Below are positions 16,031 through 25,318 of a DNA stretch of 64,000 nucleotides, piece by piece; the first letter of the stretch is position 1; the number at the start of each line of letters is the position of its first letter. Source of the stretch: CAVROP01 sp050012175 (GTDB taxonomy: Bacteria > Acidobacteriota > Terriglobia > UBA7540); assembly GCA_050012175.1 (NCBI GenBank), contig JBEKHR010000001.1, positions 124,001-188,000 of the forward strand, written 5' to 3'. The notes beneath the pieces are model-generated. The model saw nothing but the letters and a program-made list of their open reading frames with translations. It was not told where the DNA came from and ran no database searches. A program made the position numbers and the translations under genes.

Positions 16031-17122
16031 ATGGCAAGGCGACTTCAATCCGACAAAATTCTGTTCGGCACCGTCGTGGCATTGACGCTTTTCGGAGCCC
16101 TCATGATCTTCAGCGCCTCGGGGGTGATGGCCGCCGAGAGGTTTGGCAGTAGCAGTTACTTTCTAGTTCGCCAGTTGGCATGGGCTGGAGCGGGGCTTGT
16201 TGCCCTGGTCGTGATGATGTATTTGGACTACCGCCGTCTCGCCAGCCCTGTGGTGGTTTTTCCGGCGTTGGCCGTGCAGTTGACATTGCTGGTGGCTGTT
16301 TTGTTTGCTGACCGCAGCCACCACACTCGCCGCTGGCTGCATTTGGGATCTGCCAGCTTGCAGCCTTCCGAATTTTCCAAGATCATCCTGGTCGTATTCC
16401 TTGCCTATTTCCTTGAGCAGCGGCGGGGCGAAGTAAACGATGTGAAGCATACCCTGCTTCCTGTTGGCCTGACCGCCGGGGCGACTGCGGCGCTGGTGAT
16501 GGCGGAACCGGACTTCGGAACCGCCCTGGCCATTGCCATGATCGTTGCGGCAATGCTATTCGTAGCGGGGCTTCGCCTGAGGTATTTTGCCACCCCGGCT
16601 CTGGCGGCAGTTCCTGTGGTCTACTGGCTAGTCTTCCATGCTACCTACCGCTACAACCGTGTGCTGGCTTTCCTGAACCCTTATGCCGACCCTCTTGGAA
16701 AAGGGTTTCAGATCATTCAGTCCTTTATTGCAGTCGGCACGGGGGGAATTGCTGGAGTGGGGTTGATGGAGGGGAAACAGAAGCTCTTCTATCTTCCAGA
16801 GCCCCAGACCGACTTCATTTTTGCAGTGGTGGGTGAGGAGTTGGGCTTCATCGGGGCGATCGCGCTTGTAGTGGCTTTTGGAATCATCCTCTGGCGAGGG
16901 TGGCGGGCAAGTGCCGGTTGCACGTGCGAGTTTGGCCGGTTGCTGGCCATTGGCCTGACGGTCATGGTGGTCGGACAAGCTCTTGTGAACATGAGCGTGG
17001 TGCTCGGCCTGCTCCCAACCAAGGGTATACCGTTGCCGCTCATAAGTTACGGTGGGTCGTCACTTTTCGTCACGCTGGCTGCGGTGGGCATCCTTCTCAA
17101 CATTTCACAAGAGGAAGGGTAG
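16031..17122 (+). CDS. ftsW: FtsW, septal peptidoglycan polymerase (SEDS family)
   Basis: 363 residues and about ten membrane helices. It has RRWLHLGSASLQPSEFSKI (the conserved loop with the PSE motif), AEPDFGTALA (containing the catalytic-site Asp) and GKGFQIIQSFIAVGTGG. It ends near PLISYGGSSLF, the SEDS signature. It polymerises glycan strands from lipid II together with FtsI. The position between murD and murG is standard in dcw clusters. RodA is the alternative family member, but the location favours FtsW. Confidence 0.94.
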   Translation: MARRLQSDKILFGTVVALTLFGALMIFSASGVMAAERFGSSSYFLVRQLAWAGAGLVALVVMMYLDYRRLASPVVVFPALAVQLTLLVAVLFADRSHHTRRWLHLGSASLQPSEFSKIILVVFLAYFLEQRRGEVNDVKHTLLPVGLTAGATAALVMAEPDFGTALAIAMIVAAMLFVAGLRLRYFATPALAAVPVVYWLVFHATYRYNRVLAFLNPYADPLGKGFQIIQSFIAVGTGGIAGVGLMEGKQKLFYLPEPQTDFIFAVVGEELGFIGAIALVVAFGIILWRGWRASAGCTCEFGRLLAIGLTVMVVGQALVNMSVVLGLLPTKGIPLPLISYGGSSLFVTLAAVGILLNISQEEG

Positions 17123-17133
17123 GTTGGGGGGTC

Positions 17134-18339
17134 ATGGCCCTGGTCGTCAAGGCCGTCGAGACTCAAGGCGGGAGATGCGGCGTGGAATCGTCGGGCCACG
17201 AGCCTGGCGTCCCCCTGAGTTTTGAGCAGTTCCAGTCTCGTTTGCGATTTCTGATGGTCGGAGGGGGAACGGGAGGTCACATCTTTCCGGCACTGGCTGT
17301 GGCGGAGGAACTGCGTGCTCGCGGAGCGCGCCTTGAGCACTCCGGAACGAAATACCTTATCGAGTTTCTCGGCACGAAGAGGCCCCTGGAAGCCCGTTTG
17401 ATTCCGGGAGCCGGTTTTCCACTGCGTACCATCAACGCAGCGGGGCTTAAGGGTATGAGTGGGTTTCGCAGCGTGCGAAACTTGATGCTGCTTCCCCGAA
17501 CGGCGGTGGCAACGGCTATAGTGTTGCGCGATTTTCAGCCCCAGGTGGTGGTTGGTGTCGGCGGGTATTTGGCGGGCCCTGTGATGGTGGAAGCTGCCCT
17601 CCAGGATATTCCGACTCTGCTGATTGAGCCCAATGCATTGCCAGGTTTTACAAACCGCGCCCTGGCCCCGGTTGTCCGTTTGGCGGCAGTTGGCTTCGAG
17701 CAGGCAGCGCGCTTCTACGGCGAGAAGGCTCGCGTCACGGGCCTTCCGCTTCGGGCGGCGTTCCACAGGATCCCGACGAAAAGACACGCGGCGCCCTTCA
17801 CGGTCCTGATCGTGGGTGGTAGTCAGGGGTCGAAAGCCATCAACGAGCTAATGACCCGATGTGCTCCGCTCTTGAGGCGCGAATCGGGAGGGCTCAAGGT
17901 GGTCCACCAAACGGGGGAAAGGGACTATAATGCAGTGCGTGAGGCTTTTCTGGAACAGGGCGTAACGGCTCAGGTCCAGGCTTTCATTGAGGACATGCCA
18001 GGGGCGTTGGCGCAGGCCGATCTGGTGGTTTCGCGAGCCGGCGCAACCGCGGTTGCTGAATACGCCGCAGCGGGGCGGGCTGCGCTCCTGATACCATTTC
18101 CGGCTGCCACGGACCAGCACCAACTGGCAAATGCCCGGGCTTTGGAACACGCCGGCGCAGCCCGCGTGATTCTTCAGGCGGAGCTGACGCCGGAGCGACT
18201 TATGGGAGAAATCCATGAGCTGCTCAGTGACCCCCTGAGGCTGATTCGGATGGAGCGGGCCGCGAAGAGTCTGGCGCGTCCAGAGGCGGCGGCGCATATC
18301 GCTGACTTGGTCGAGGAAATGGTTGTTCACCCATGCTAG
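17134..18339 (+). CDS. murG: Undecaprenyl-PP-MurNAc-pentapeptide GlcNAc transferase MurG
   Basis: 401 residues from the ATG at 17134, which has a strong G-rich ribosome site 11 nt after the ftsW stop. An upstream in-frame extension to 16900 would lie inside ftsW and is unlikely. MVGGGTGGHIFPALA is the N-terminal glycine loop and VVGVGGYLAGP the second. SRAGATAVAEYAAAGR and PFPAATDQHQLANA form the UDP-GlcNAc site. It converts lipid I to lipid II on the inner face of the membrane. About 38 residues precede the fold, longer than usual. Confidence 0.95.
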   Translation: MALVVKAVETQGGRCGVESSGHEPGVPLSFEQFQSRLRFLMVGGGTGGHIFPALAVAEELRARGARLEHSGTKYLIEFLGTKRPLEARLIPGAGFPLRTINAAGLKGMSGFRSVRNLMLLPRTAVATAIVLRDFQPQVVVGVGGYLAGPVMVEAALQDIPTLLIEPNALPGFTNRALAPVVRLAAVGFEQAARFYGEKARVTGLPLRAAFHRIPTKRHAAPFTVLIVGGSQGSKAINELMTRCAPLLRRESGGLKVVHQTGERDYNAVREAFLEQGVTAQVQAFIEDMPGALAQADLVVSRAGATAVAEYAAAGRAALLIPFPAATDQHQLANARALEHAGAARVILQAELTPERLMGEIHELLSDPLRLIRMERAAKSLARPEAAAHIADLVEEMVVHPC

Positions 18340-19742
18340 GCAAGATTCGGAGAATACACTTCGTAGGCATCGGCGGCATCGGCATGAGCGGCATCGCCGA
18401 GGTTTTACTCAACCTGGGGTTTACGGTTTCAGGGTCTGACCTCAAGGCGACACCCGTCACGGAGCGGCTGGCAAAGCTGGGAGCGCGAGTTTTCGGAGGC
18501 CACGCTGCGAGCAATCTCCGGGATGCCCAAGTGGTGGTAATTTCTTCGGCGATTCCACCTGATAACCTCGAGGTGCAGGAGGCCCAACGTCTGCAAATCC
18601 CCGTTATTCCCCGGGCCGAAATGCTCGCCGAGTTGATGCGCTTGAAATTCTGCGTGGCGGTGGCCGGGGCGCACGGCAAAACGACTGTCACCTCGATGAT
18701 TGCGGTGATGCTGACGCAAGCCGGACTTGATCCCACGGCTGTCATTGGCGGGCGGTTGGACGTTTTCGCCTCCAGCGCCCGGCTGGGCAAGGGTGAACTG
18801 ATGGTAGTCGAGGCCGACGAAAGTGACCGCTCATTCCTCTACCTTTTGCCCTCCATTGCAGTGGTTACTAATATTGACCGTGAGCACCTGGACCATTACC
18901 GTGACCTAGACGAAATAGTTTCCGCCTTCCTCTCCTTCGTGAACAAGGTCCCGTTTTATGGTGCTGTGGTGGCCTGTGCTGATGCCCCCTGGGGAGGGCG
19001 ATTCCGGGAACTTTTCCCGCAGCTTCGGCGTCGCGTGGTTACTTACGGTCTTGATCCCGGCGCCGATGTGCAGGGCAGTTCAATCCGGCTCCAGCCGCAA
19101 GGCTCGTGTTTCGAAGTTGAGGCAAGAGCGAAGCACGTGGGGAGCTTTGACATCCATGTTCCGGGACGGCACAACGTGCAGAATGCCTTGGCGGCGGTCG
19201 CCGTAGGTTTGGAGCTTGACTTGAGCGCCGAGCAAATCCGCAGGGGCCTGGACTGCTTCCAGGGCGTAGACCGCCGATTCCAGATCAAAGGTGAATTCGA
19301 GGGTATAACGATAGTGGATGACTATGGGCATCATCCCACGGAAATCCGCGCCACGCTTGAAGCGGCTCGCCTCTGGGGCGCCAAACGAGTCATCGCCATC
19401 TTCCAGCCCCATCGTTATACGCGTACTCTGTTCCTTATGGATGACTTTGCGCATTCCTTCCAGGCTGCGGACCGGGTCTACGTGCTGGACATTTACCCGG
19501 CTAGTGAGAAGCCTATCCCGGGCGTCACGTCTCAGCGACTGGTGGAGCGTATGGCCGAGCTGGGTTTCGAACGTGCTCGATACGCGCCTTCGGAACAGGC
19601 CGTCATTCAGGGAGTTCTGGAAGATTTGCGACCCGCCGATATGATTCTGACGGTTGGCGCCGGAAGCGTGGGGAGAATCGGCGATGCCCTGGCGGAGGCG
19701 ATCCGGGGGCGCTCGGTGCGACTAGGAGCGGTTCAAGGCTGA
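18333..19742 (+). CDS. murC: UDP-MurNAc-L-alanine ligase MurC
   Basis: 469 residues. The ATG at 18333 overlaps the murG stop by 7 nt, implying translational coupling. FVGIGGIGMSGIAEVL opens the protein, GAHGKTTVTSM is the ATP loop, VVEADESDRSFL and NIDREHLDHY are the central motifs, and DDYGHHPTEI lies in the C-terminal domain. It joins L-alanine to UDP-MurNAc, the first peptide step. Length and motifs are typical. Confidence 0.97.
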   Translation: MLGKIRRIHFVGIGGIGMSGIAEVLLNLGFTVSGSDLKATPVTERLAKLGARVFGGHAASNLRDAQVVVISSAIPPDNLEVQEAQRLQIPVIPRAEMLAELMRLKFCVAVAGAHGKTTVTSMIAVMLTQAGLDPTAVIGGRLDVFASSARLGKGELMVVEADESDRSFLYLLPSIAVVTNIDREHLDHYRDLDEIVSAFLSFVNKVPFYGAVVACADAPWGGRFRELFPQLRRRVVTYGLDPGADVQGSSIRLQPQGSCFEVEARAKHVGSFDIHVPGRHNVQNALAAVAVGLELDLSAEQIRRGLDCFQGVDRRFQIKGEFEGITIVDDYGHHPTEIRATLEAARLWGAKRVIAIFQPHRYTRTLFLMDDFAHSFQAADRVYVLDIYPASEKPIPGVTSQRLVERMAELGFERARYAPSEQAVIQGVLEDLRPADMILTVGAGSVGRIGDALAEAIRGRSVRLGAVQG

Positions 19743-20653
19743 TGTCATTGTTGGCGCGACAATCCGGAATCTCGGAGCAAATGGTAGCCTTTGGGGCGGA
19801 ATGGCTTCCGGGGGAGCGGATGAGCCAGCACACTTCTCTGAGGGTGGGCGGCCCGGCGGATATCATCCGGGTGTACGACGCCCGCCGCTTGCCGGAACTC
19901 GCGGCGTATCTGCACGGGCACGGTGTGCCATGGCGGATCTTGGGCGGCGGCTCGAACCTGCTGGTGGCTGATCAAGGATTGCCGGAGGTCCTGCTTCAAC
20001 TGGCACGCGGCGAGGCTATGGCGTTTGCAGGAAACCGTGCCGAGGTGCCTGCGGCGGCAAACCTGGGCACCGCGATTCTTGAATGCGCCAAGCGGAACCT
20101 GGGGGGGATGGAAGGCCTGATTGGCGTGCCGGGGACGGTGGGCGGGGCCCTGCGCATGAACGCAGGAGCGTACGGCACTGAGATGGGGGACGTGGTGCGC
20201 GCCCTCACGGTGTTTCACGGCGCCACGGGGCTGATCGAGACCGTGAAAACGGAGAAGGTCCGGTTTGAGTACCGGCACACCAGCTTCTCTCCGGACGACG
20301 TCATGCTCGCCGTCACGCTCGAGTTGCTGGACTGTCCCTATGCTGTAATCCTGGAGCGCATCAAGCAGTGCAACTGGAAACGCCGTGCCTCACAACCCGT
20401 TCAGGAAAGAAGCGCGGGCTGCATCTTCAAGAATCCGCCCGGCCGTTCCACGGGAAAGATGATTGACGAGCTTGGACTGAAAGGAACACGGGTGGGCGGG
20501 GCGGTGATCTCAGAACGGCACGCGAATTTCATTGTCAATCGTGACCACGCCACGGCTGCGGATATTTTGAAATTGATGGACTTTATCCGCGCGCGAGTCC
20601 TTAAGGCGTATGGGCTGGAGCTTGACGAGGAAGTCATTGTCTGGAAGGGATAA
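19742..20653 (+). CDS. murB: UDP-N-acetylenolpyruvoylglucosamine reductase MurB
   Basis: 303 residues. The start codon overlaps the murC stop (TGATG). The FAD-binding domain shows SLRVGGPADI and ILGGGSNLLVAD, then GVPGTVGGALRMNAGAYGTE. The C-terminal part has AGCIFKNPPG and ends with the catalytic Glu region near GLELDEEV. The enzyme reduces the enolpyruvyl group to lactyl using NADPH. The short C-terminal domain and lack of the extra loop indicate the type II form. Confidence 0.96.
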   Translation: MSLLARQSGISEQMVAFGAEWLPGERMSQHTSLRVGGPADIIRVYDARRLPELAAYLHGHGVPWRILGGGSNLLVADQGLPEVLLQLARGEAMAFAGNRAEVPAAANLGTAILECAKRNLGGMEGLIGVPGTVGGALRMNAGAYGTEMGDVVRALTVFHGATGLIETVKTEKVRFEYRHTSFSPDDVMLAVTLELLDCPYAVILERIKQCNWKRRASQPVQERSAGCIFKNPPGRSTGKMIDELGLKGTRVGGAVISERHANFIVNRDHATAADILKLMDFIRARVLKAYGLELDEEVIVWKG

Positions 20654-20726
20654 TAGCGGCGCGACGTTGGTCGTTTGGCAGGGCGGATGAGAGTTCTCTC
20701 CCCGCGCTTTGCGAGGGTTGGGTCAA

Positions 20727-21656
20727 ATGGATAGTCAGTGGGCAGAAGAAGGAAAGGCGCTATCGCCCGAGGAGTTAGACGGGGAGGAGGAATCCCCCTA
20801 CCTTCGGCGACAGAAGGCCGTGGCGGTTCGGCGCCACCGTCCCTCGTGGGGTTGGCGTTGGGTACTTTTTTTCACGGCAGTTGTGGCGCCCGTGGGAATC
20901 ACGAGCTATTACCTGACAACCTTCGCCCTGTCGTCGCCACGGTTCGAATTGCACTCCGCTGACGATGTTCAGGTGACCGGAAATCAGTTTGTTTCCCGCG
21001 AGGAAGTTGCCAACGCACTGGGATTGCCTCTACACGCCGGCAGCGGTCCTCCCATAAAGGTTTTTCGCCTTTCTCTGGAAGCGGAGCGGAAGCAAGTGGA
21101 AGCGATTGCCTGGGTGCGAAGTGCAGCCTTGACGCGAATCCTTCCCAACCGCTTGGTAGTGCATGTCACTGAAAGGACTCCGGTGGCCTTCACCAATGCA
21201 GGCGGTCATGTGAGCTTGGTGGATAGCGATGGAGTTCTGCTGGATAAGCCGGAAAACGCCTCCTTCGACCTTCCTGTAATCACCGGCCTGGACTCAATCG
21301 CGAGTTTGGACGAGTGCCGGACCCGGATTGCCCTTTACCAGGACTTCATGCGGCAACTCGGAGAGGAGATCTCCCACTCCGGATGGATGGTTTCGGAAGC
21401 GGACCTCGCGGATGGCGATGATCTCAAAGCCCTGCTTGTCCAAGGCCGTGAAACCCTCCGGGTCCACTTCGGGCACGAGAATTTTCTGGAGCATTTTCAC
21501 ACCTTCCTGGCGCTGCTCCCCGAGTTACGCAAGTCGAACGCGCCGCTTGACTCTGTGGATTTGCGTTATCGTAATCAGGTGGTGGTTAACCCGCAGGGGC
21601 GAACTCAGCCTCCCCCAGCGGGAGGCGCCAAGGCATCGCAAACTTTAAAGGAATAG
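20727..21656 (+). CDS. ftsQ: FtsQ/DivIB cell division protein
   Basis: 309 residues from an ATG at 20727 with GAGGG upstream; a TTG at 20709 is possible. An acidic-basic cytoplasmic N-terminus precedes one membrane helix at about residues 48-68 (VLFFTAVVAPVGITSYYL). A POTRA domain follows, with VQVTGNQFVSREEV, AWVRSAALTRILPNRLVVHV and ERTPVAF. The beta domain contains LVDSDGVLLD and LDSVDLRYRNQVVV. FtsQ recruits FtsB/FtsL to the septum. It sits between murB and ftsA, as expected. Confidence 0.92.
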   Translation: MDSQWAEEGKALSPEELDGEEESPYLRRQKAVAVRRHRPSWGWRWVLFFTAVVAPVGITSYYLTTFALSSPRFELHSADDVQVTGNQFVSREEVANALGLPLHAGSGPPIKVFRLSLEAERKQVEAIAWVRSAALTRILPNRLVVHVTERTPVAFTNAGGHVSLVDSDGVLLDKPENASFDLPVITGLDSIASLDECRTRIALYQDFMRQLGEEISHSGWMVSEADLADGDDLKALLVQGRETLRVHFGHENFLEHFHTFLALLPELRKSNAPLDSVDLRYRNQVVVNPQGRTQPPPAGGAKASQTLKE

Positions 21657-21662
21657 GGACCA

Positions 21663-22895
21663 TTGGCACGTAAAGACCAATTCGTTGTGGGCTTGGATTT
21701 GGGGAGTACCAAGACGTGCGCACTCGTGTGCCAACCGGGAGAGGGCGGAAAACTCCAGGTGGCCGGCTTCGGAGTGGCGGAGTCAAAGGGTTGGCGGAAG
21801 AGCGTCATTGTCAACCTCGATCTCACCGTCTTGGCCCTCAAGAAGGCAGTGGAAGCTGCTGAAACTGCTGCGGGGATTTCAATCGCATCCGCCTACGTGG
21901 GGGTAGCGGGCACGCACATTAAAGGGGTGAACTCCCGAGGCGCGGTGGGGTTGGGAAAAACGCCAGGCGCTACTGGGGCTGTCACGCCGGACGATATTCT
22001 CAAAGTCCTCCAGGCTGCCCGCGGCGTCACCCTGCCGCAGGACCGCGAAATCGTATATCCGGAACCGCAGGATTATGTGCTGGATTCCCAAGAGGGGATT
22101 CGCAACCCAGTGGGGATGAGCGGGGCGCGGCTTGAAGCCAACGTGCACCTGATTACCGGCTCGTCCACGGCCCTGAGAAACGTGGTTACGGCGGCGAACC
22201 TGGCCGGAATAAAGGTACTCGACACAGTCTACGAACCCTTCGCTTCCGCCGCCGCTTGCCTGACGGCGGACGAGCGGGAATTGGGTGTGGCTCTGGTAGA
22301 CATTGGGGGCGGGTCAACCGACATGATCGTATACTCGCAGGGCAGCGTCCGACACACCGCTTCCATCCCGGTGGGCGGCGAACATTTTACCAACGACATC
22401 GCCGTGGGCCTGCGCACCACGATTCCTGAAGCTGAGAGAGTCAAGAGATCCTGGGCTGAGCGCGAGTCCGATGACACTCCCGGCGGCCTCCTGGAGGTCC
22501 CGAGCGTGGGGGAGCGTCCAGCACGAGTGGTAAGCTACGCCATACTTGACGAGATCATCCAGCCTCGCACCATCGAACTGCTGGAATTGATCCACGACGA
22601 GTTGGAGCGCTCCGGCCAAATTAGGCAACTGGGTGCGGGGTTGATTTTGGTCGGCGGCGGGGCAGAGCAGGGCGGTTTGCTGCCGCTGGCGGAGCAAACT
22701 CTTGGCCTCCCCGTGCGCCTGGGTCGTTGCACGGGACTCGAGAACATGGATGAAAACCTTGCCGGGCCGGAGTACGCAACTCTGGTTGGCTTGGTTGTCT
22801 ACGGCAATCGTCGCCGCCTGCTTCGGGACTCGAAGGAAACAGGACTTATGGCCAAATTGTGGCGAGCTTTGCAAGGTAAGGGCGGCGCGGCGTAA
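21663..22895 (+). CDS. ftsA: FtsA, actin-like membrane tether of the Z ring
   Basis: 410 residues starting at a TTG with AAAGGA just upstream, 6 nt after ftsQ. VVGLDLGSTKTCALV is the phosphate-1 loop of the actin fold, ALVDIGGGSTDMIVY the phosphate-2 loop, and LILVGGGAEQGGLLPL the adenosine loop. SHS2/1C-domain sequence follows the first loop. The C-terminal tail GLMAKLWRALQGKGG is an amphipathic helix of the type that binds the membrane. It anchors FtsZ to the inner membrane. Confidence 0.95.
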   Translation: MARKDQFVVGLDLGSTKTCALVCQPGEGGKLQVAGFGVAESKGWRKSVIVNLDLTVLALKKAVEAAETAAGISIASAYVGVAGTHIKGVNSRGAVGLGKTPGATGAVTPDDILKVLQAARGVTLPQDREIVYPEPQDYVLDSQEGIRNPVGMSGARLEANVHLITGSSTALRNVVTAANLAGIKVLDTVYEPFASAAACLTADERELGVALVDIGGGSTDMIVYSQGSVRHTASIPVGGEHFTNDIAVGLRTTIPEAERVKRSWAERESDDTPGGLLEVPSVGERPARVVSYAILDEIIQPRTIELLELIHDELERSGQIRQLGAGLILVGGGAEQGGLLPLAEQTLGLPVRLGRCTGLENMDENLAGPEYATLVGLVVYGNRRRLLRDSKETGLMAKLWRALQGKGGAA

Positions 22896-22997
22896 CAGGT
22901 GATCACCGTACCGCTGGTATTACGACTAAGGAGTCGTCGCGAAATAACCATTACATTGGTCGCTGAACAACCCCCTTACCCGGCGCTACGTGCCCGA

Positions 22998-23060
22998 ATC
23001 AACTCTCCCCTCTGTCGCCGCGGCGACAGAGGGGCTGGGGGCTTGGGGGTGAGGGGGTTC
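22998..23060. repeat. REP-like hairpin between ftsA and ftsZ
   Basis: CCCCTCTGTCGCCGCGGCGACAGAGGGG forms a near-perfect hairpin: CCCCTCTGTCGCC pairs with GGCGACAGAGGGG. It is followed by a G-rich GGGGGTGAGGGGG tract. The words are shared with the other REP-like blocks in the window. Confidence 0.8.
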
Positions 23061-23113
23061 CGACTCGATAATGGAACGGTTGTCCCGTGACGACGCCTGA
23101 GAGGGGAGTCAAC

Positions 23114-24292
23114 ATGGCGATTGAAGAAACCAACGACAGCCTGCGGGTGGATTTTTCCGATGAGCTTCGCGCGGGCGCCAAAATCAGGGTAATTGGTGTG
23201 GGGGGTGGCGGCGGAAACGCCGTGAACCGCATGATTGCCGCCGGGGTGACGGGCGTGGACTTCCTCGTGGCCAATACTGACGCGCAGGCCCTTCACGCCT
23301 CGAATGCGCCGGTGAAAATCCAATTGGGCGCCAAGCTCACCAAAGGGCTGGGAGCGGGCGCCAACCCTGAAATCGGCCGGCGCGCAGCACTCGAGGATAC
23401 GGATAAGGTCATCGACGCGCTGGAGGGCGCCGACATGGTGTTCGTCACCGCAGGGTTGGGCGGGGGAACCGGGAGCGGAGGCGCACCTATTGTTGCCAGC
23501 CTGGCGCGCGAACTTCACGCCCTCACGGTGGGCGTGGTGACCAAGCCCTTCGCCTTTGAAGGCAAGCGGCGAATGATGCAGGCCGAACAGGGATTGCAGG
23601 AGTTGAGCCAGAGTGTGGATACCGTCATTTGCATTCCCAACGAACGTCTGATGCAGTTTGTGGATAAGGGGACCAGCTTCTTCGAAGCGTTCAGAATCGC
23701 CGACGATATCCTGCGCCAGGGTGTTCAGGGTATTTCCGATATCATTACCATCACGGGAATAATTAACCGCGACTTCGCTGACATCAAGACGATAATGGAG
23801 GGAATGGGCTACGCGGTCATGGGGACCGCCGTGGCCGAGGGAGAGAACCGCGCCGTCGAAGCCACCAATCGCGCCATTTCCAGCCCGCTGCTCGAAGATG
23901 CTACCATCAACGGCGCCCAGGGCATCCTGCTGAATATCACTGGATCCAGCAAGCTCACCCTGCATGAAGTTCACGAAGCGTCCAGCATTGTGCAGAAGAT
24001 AGCGGCTGAAAACGCCAATATCATCTTCGGCGCCGTTCTCGATGAGTCCATGGGTGATGCGGTGAAGGTCACGGTCATCGCCACGGGGATCAAATCCGAG
24101 AGATTGGGCCTCAAGCCATTGGCTGGTCCCTCGCTTGCCATCCGCACCGCGCAGCAAAGCGTTAGGACGGCGCTCGCAAGGAAGGAAAAGCTTCCCGTGG
24201 AGCAGGGGCCGTCGGAGATGAGCACGGAAATCCCCAAAGATGACTACGAAGTGCCAACCTTCATCCGGCGACGCAAGGCTGAAACGGGGTAA
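23114..24292 (+). CDS. ftsZ: FtsZ, tubulin-like division GTPase
   Basis: 392 residues from the ATG at 23114, which has GAGGGGAG at the right distance; an upstream in-frame GTG at 23087 is less likely. IRVIGVGGGGGNAVNRM opens the fold, GLGGGTGSGGAP near 115-125 is the tubulin signature, and NERLMQFVDKG is the following helix. It ends with DDYEVPTFIRRR, the conserved C-terminal peptide that binds FtsA and other partners, after a short linker. Polymerises into the Z ring. It is the last gene of the dcw cluster here. Confidence 0.98.
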   Translation: MAIEETNDSLRVDFSDELRAGAKIRVIGVGGGGGNAVNRMIAAGVTGVDFLVANTDAQALHASNAPVKIQLGAKLTKGLGAGANPEIGRRAALEDTDKVIDALEGADMVFVTAGLGGGTGSGGAPIVASLARELHALTVGVVTKPFAFEGKRRMMQAEQGLQELSQSVDTVICIPNERLMQFVDKGTSFFEAFRIADDILRQGVQGISDIITITGIINRDFADIKTIMEGMGYAVMGTAVAEGENRAVEATNRAISSPLLEDATINGAQGILLNITGSSKLTLHEVHEASSIVQKIAAENANIIFGAVLDESMGDAVKVTVIATGIKSERLGLKPLAGPSLAIRTAQQSVRTALARKEKLPVEQGPSEMSTEIPKDDYEVPTFIRRRKAETG

Positions 24293-24418
24293 GCGGCATA
24301 GAGACCGCGCTGTCCTCTGACCACAGGGGCCTGACCCGTCGCTACGTGAGTTTGCCGTCCGGTTGCTTCCTTTTTCGCCCTATTCCCTGAAACCCTGCGA
24401 TGGCAAACGAAGTCTGGC

Positions 24419-25318
24419 ATGTATTATTCCGACCCAAGAATTCGGGCTGCCTATGCGGAGTGCCGGCGCCTGGCGCGCCGCCACTATGAGAACTTTCCGG
24501 TCGCGTCGCACCTTGTTCCTCGCGACAAGCGTGATGCGCTGGCAGCCATCTATGCCTTTGCTCGATACGCGGACGACGTTGCCGATGAGCCGGGAGTCGA
24601 GGGCAGACTTGAGAAAATCGCTGCATGGCGTGAGATGCTCCGTGAGTGCTACTCCGGAAAAGTCCATCATCCGGTTTTCCTGGCGCTTCGCGACTCGGTG
24701 CGGCGATTCATCCTTTCTTTCGAGAATTTTGAGAACCTGCTGCGCGCCTTTGAGTCGGACGTCGGCGTGAATTGCCACCGGGATTTCTCCTCCTTGCTCG
24801 CCTATTGCGCCTGCTCGGCCAACCCCGTCGGGCGGCTGGTTCTCGAACTGTTCGGCCATCGCGACCCGGAACTCTTTGCGCTTTCGGACTGCCTCTGTAC
24901 AGCGCTTCAGCTCACCAACTTCTGGCAGGACGTCGCTCGGGACCTCGAGCGCGACCGGATTTACCTGCCCCTGGAAGACCTTGAACGCTTCCATTACACA
25001 TTGGATGACCTGCGCGCCGGACACGTGGACGACCGCTGGCGTGAATTGCTAAAGTTTGAAATAATGCGCACCCGCCAGTTTTTTGAGCAAGGGAAGGCGC
25101 TGCCGGAGAGAGTCGCGCCGCAATTGCGCGTCCAGCTTCGCCTGACGTGGCTCGGCGGCATGAGCGTTCTGCGCAAAATTGAGTCGGTGGGCTATGACGT
25201 TTTCCGGCGCAGGCCATCGCTGAGCAAGCTGGACTTTGTGCGGCTTTATTTCCGCGCTCGATACTCTCTCTGGGTAGGAAGGGGTGACCACGCCCCCACC
25301 CTCGCAGGCCCGCCATGA
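24419..25318 (+). CDS. hpnC: Hydroxysqualene synthase HpnC (squalene/phytoene synthase family)
   Basis: 299 residues. ARYADDVADE and FWQDVARDLERDRIYLP are the two Asp-rich prenyl-diphosphate-binding motifs of the family. HYENFPVASHLVPRDKR at the N-terminus is typical of the HpnC branch. HpnC turns presqualene diphosphate into hydroxysqualene, which HpnE then reduces to squalene for hopanoids. The stop overlaps the next start (ATGA), so hpnC and hpnD are coupled. No hpnE or squalene-hopene cyclase is in the window. Confidence 0.88.
   Translation: MYYSDPRIRAAYAECRRLARRHYENFPVASHLVPRDKRDALAAIYAFARYADDVADEPGVEGRLEKIAAWREMLRECYSGKVHHPVFLALRDSVRRFILSFENFENLLRAFESDVGVNCHRDFSSLLAYCACSANPVGRLVLELFGHRDPELFALSDCLCTALQLTNFWQDVARDLERDRIYLPLEDLERFHYTLDDLRAGHVDDRWRELLKFEIMRTRQFFEQGKALPERVAPQLRVQLRLTWLGGMSVLRKIESVGYDVFRRRPSLSKLDFVRLYFRARYSLWVGRGDHAPTLAGPP

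Noticed and set aside
16900..17133. N-terminal extension of MurG
   Set aside because: It lies wholly inside ftsW in another frame, has no homology, and the ATG at 17134 has a strong ribosome site.
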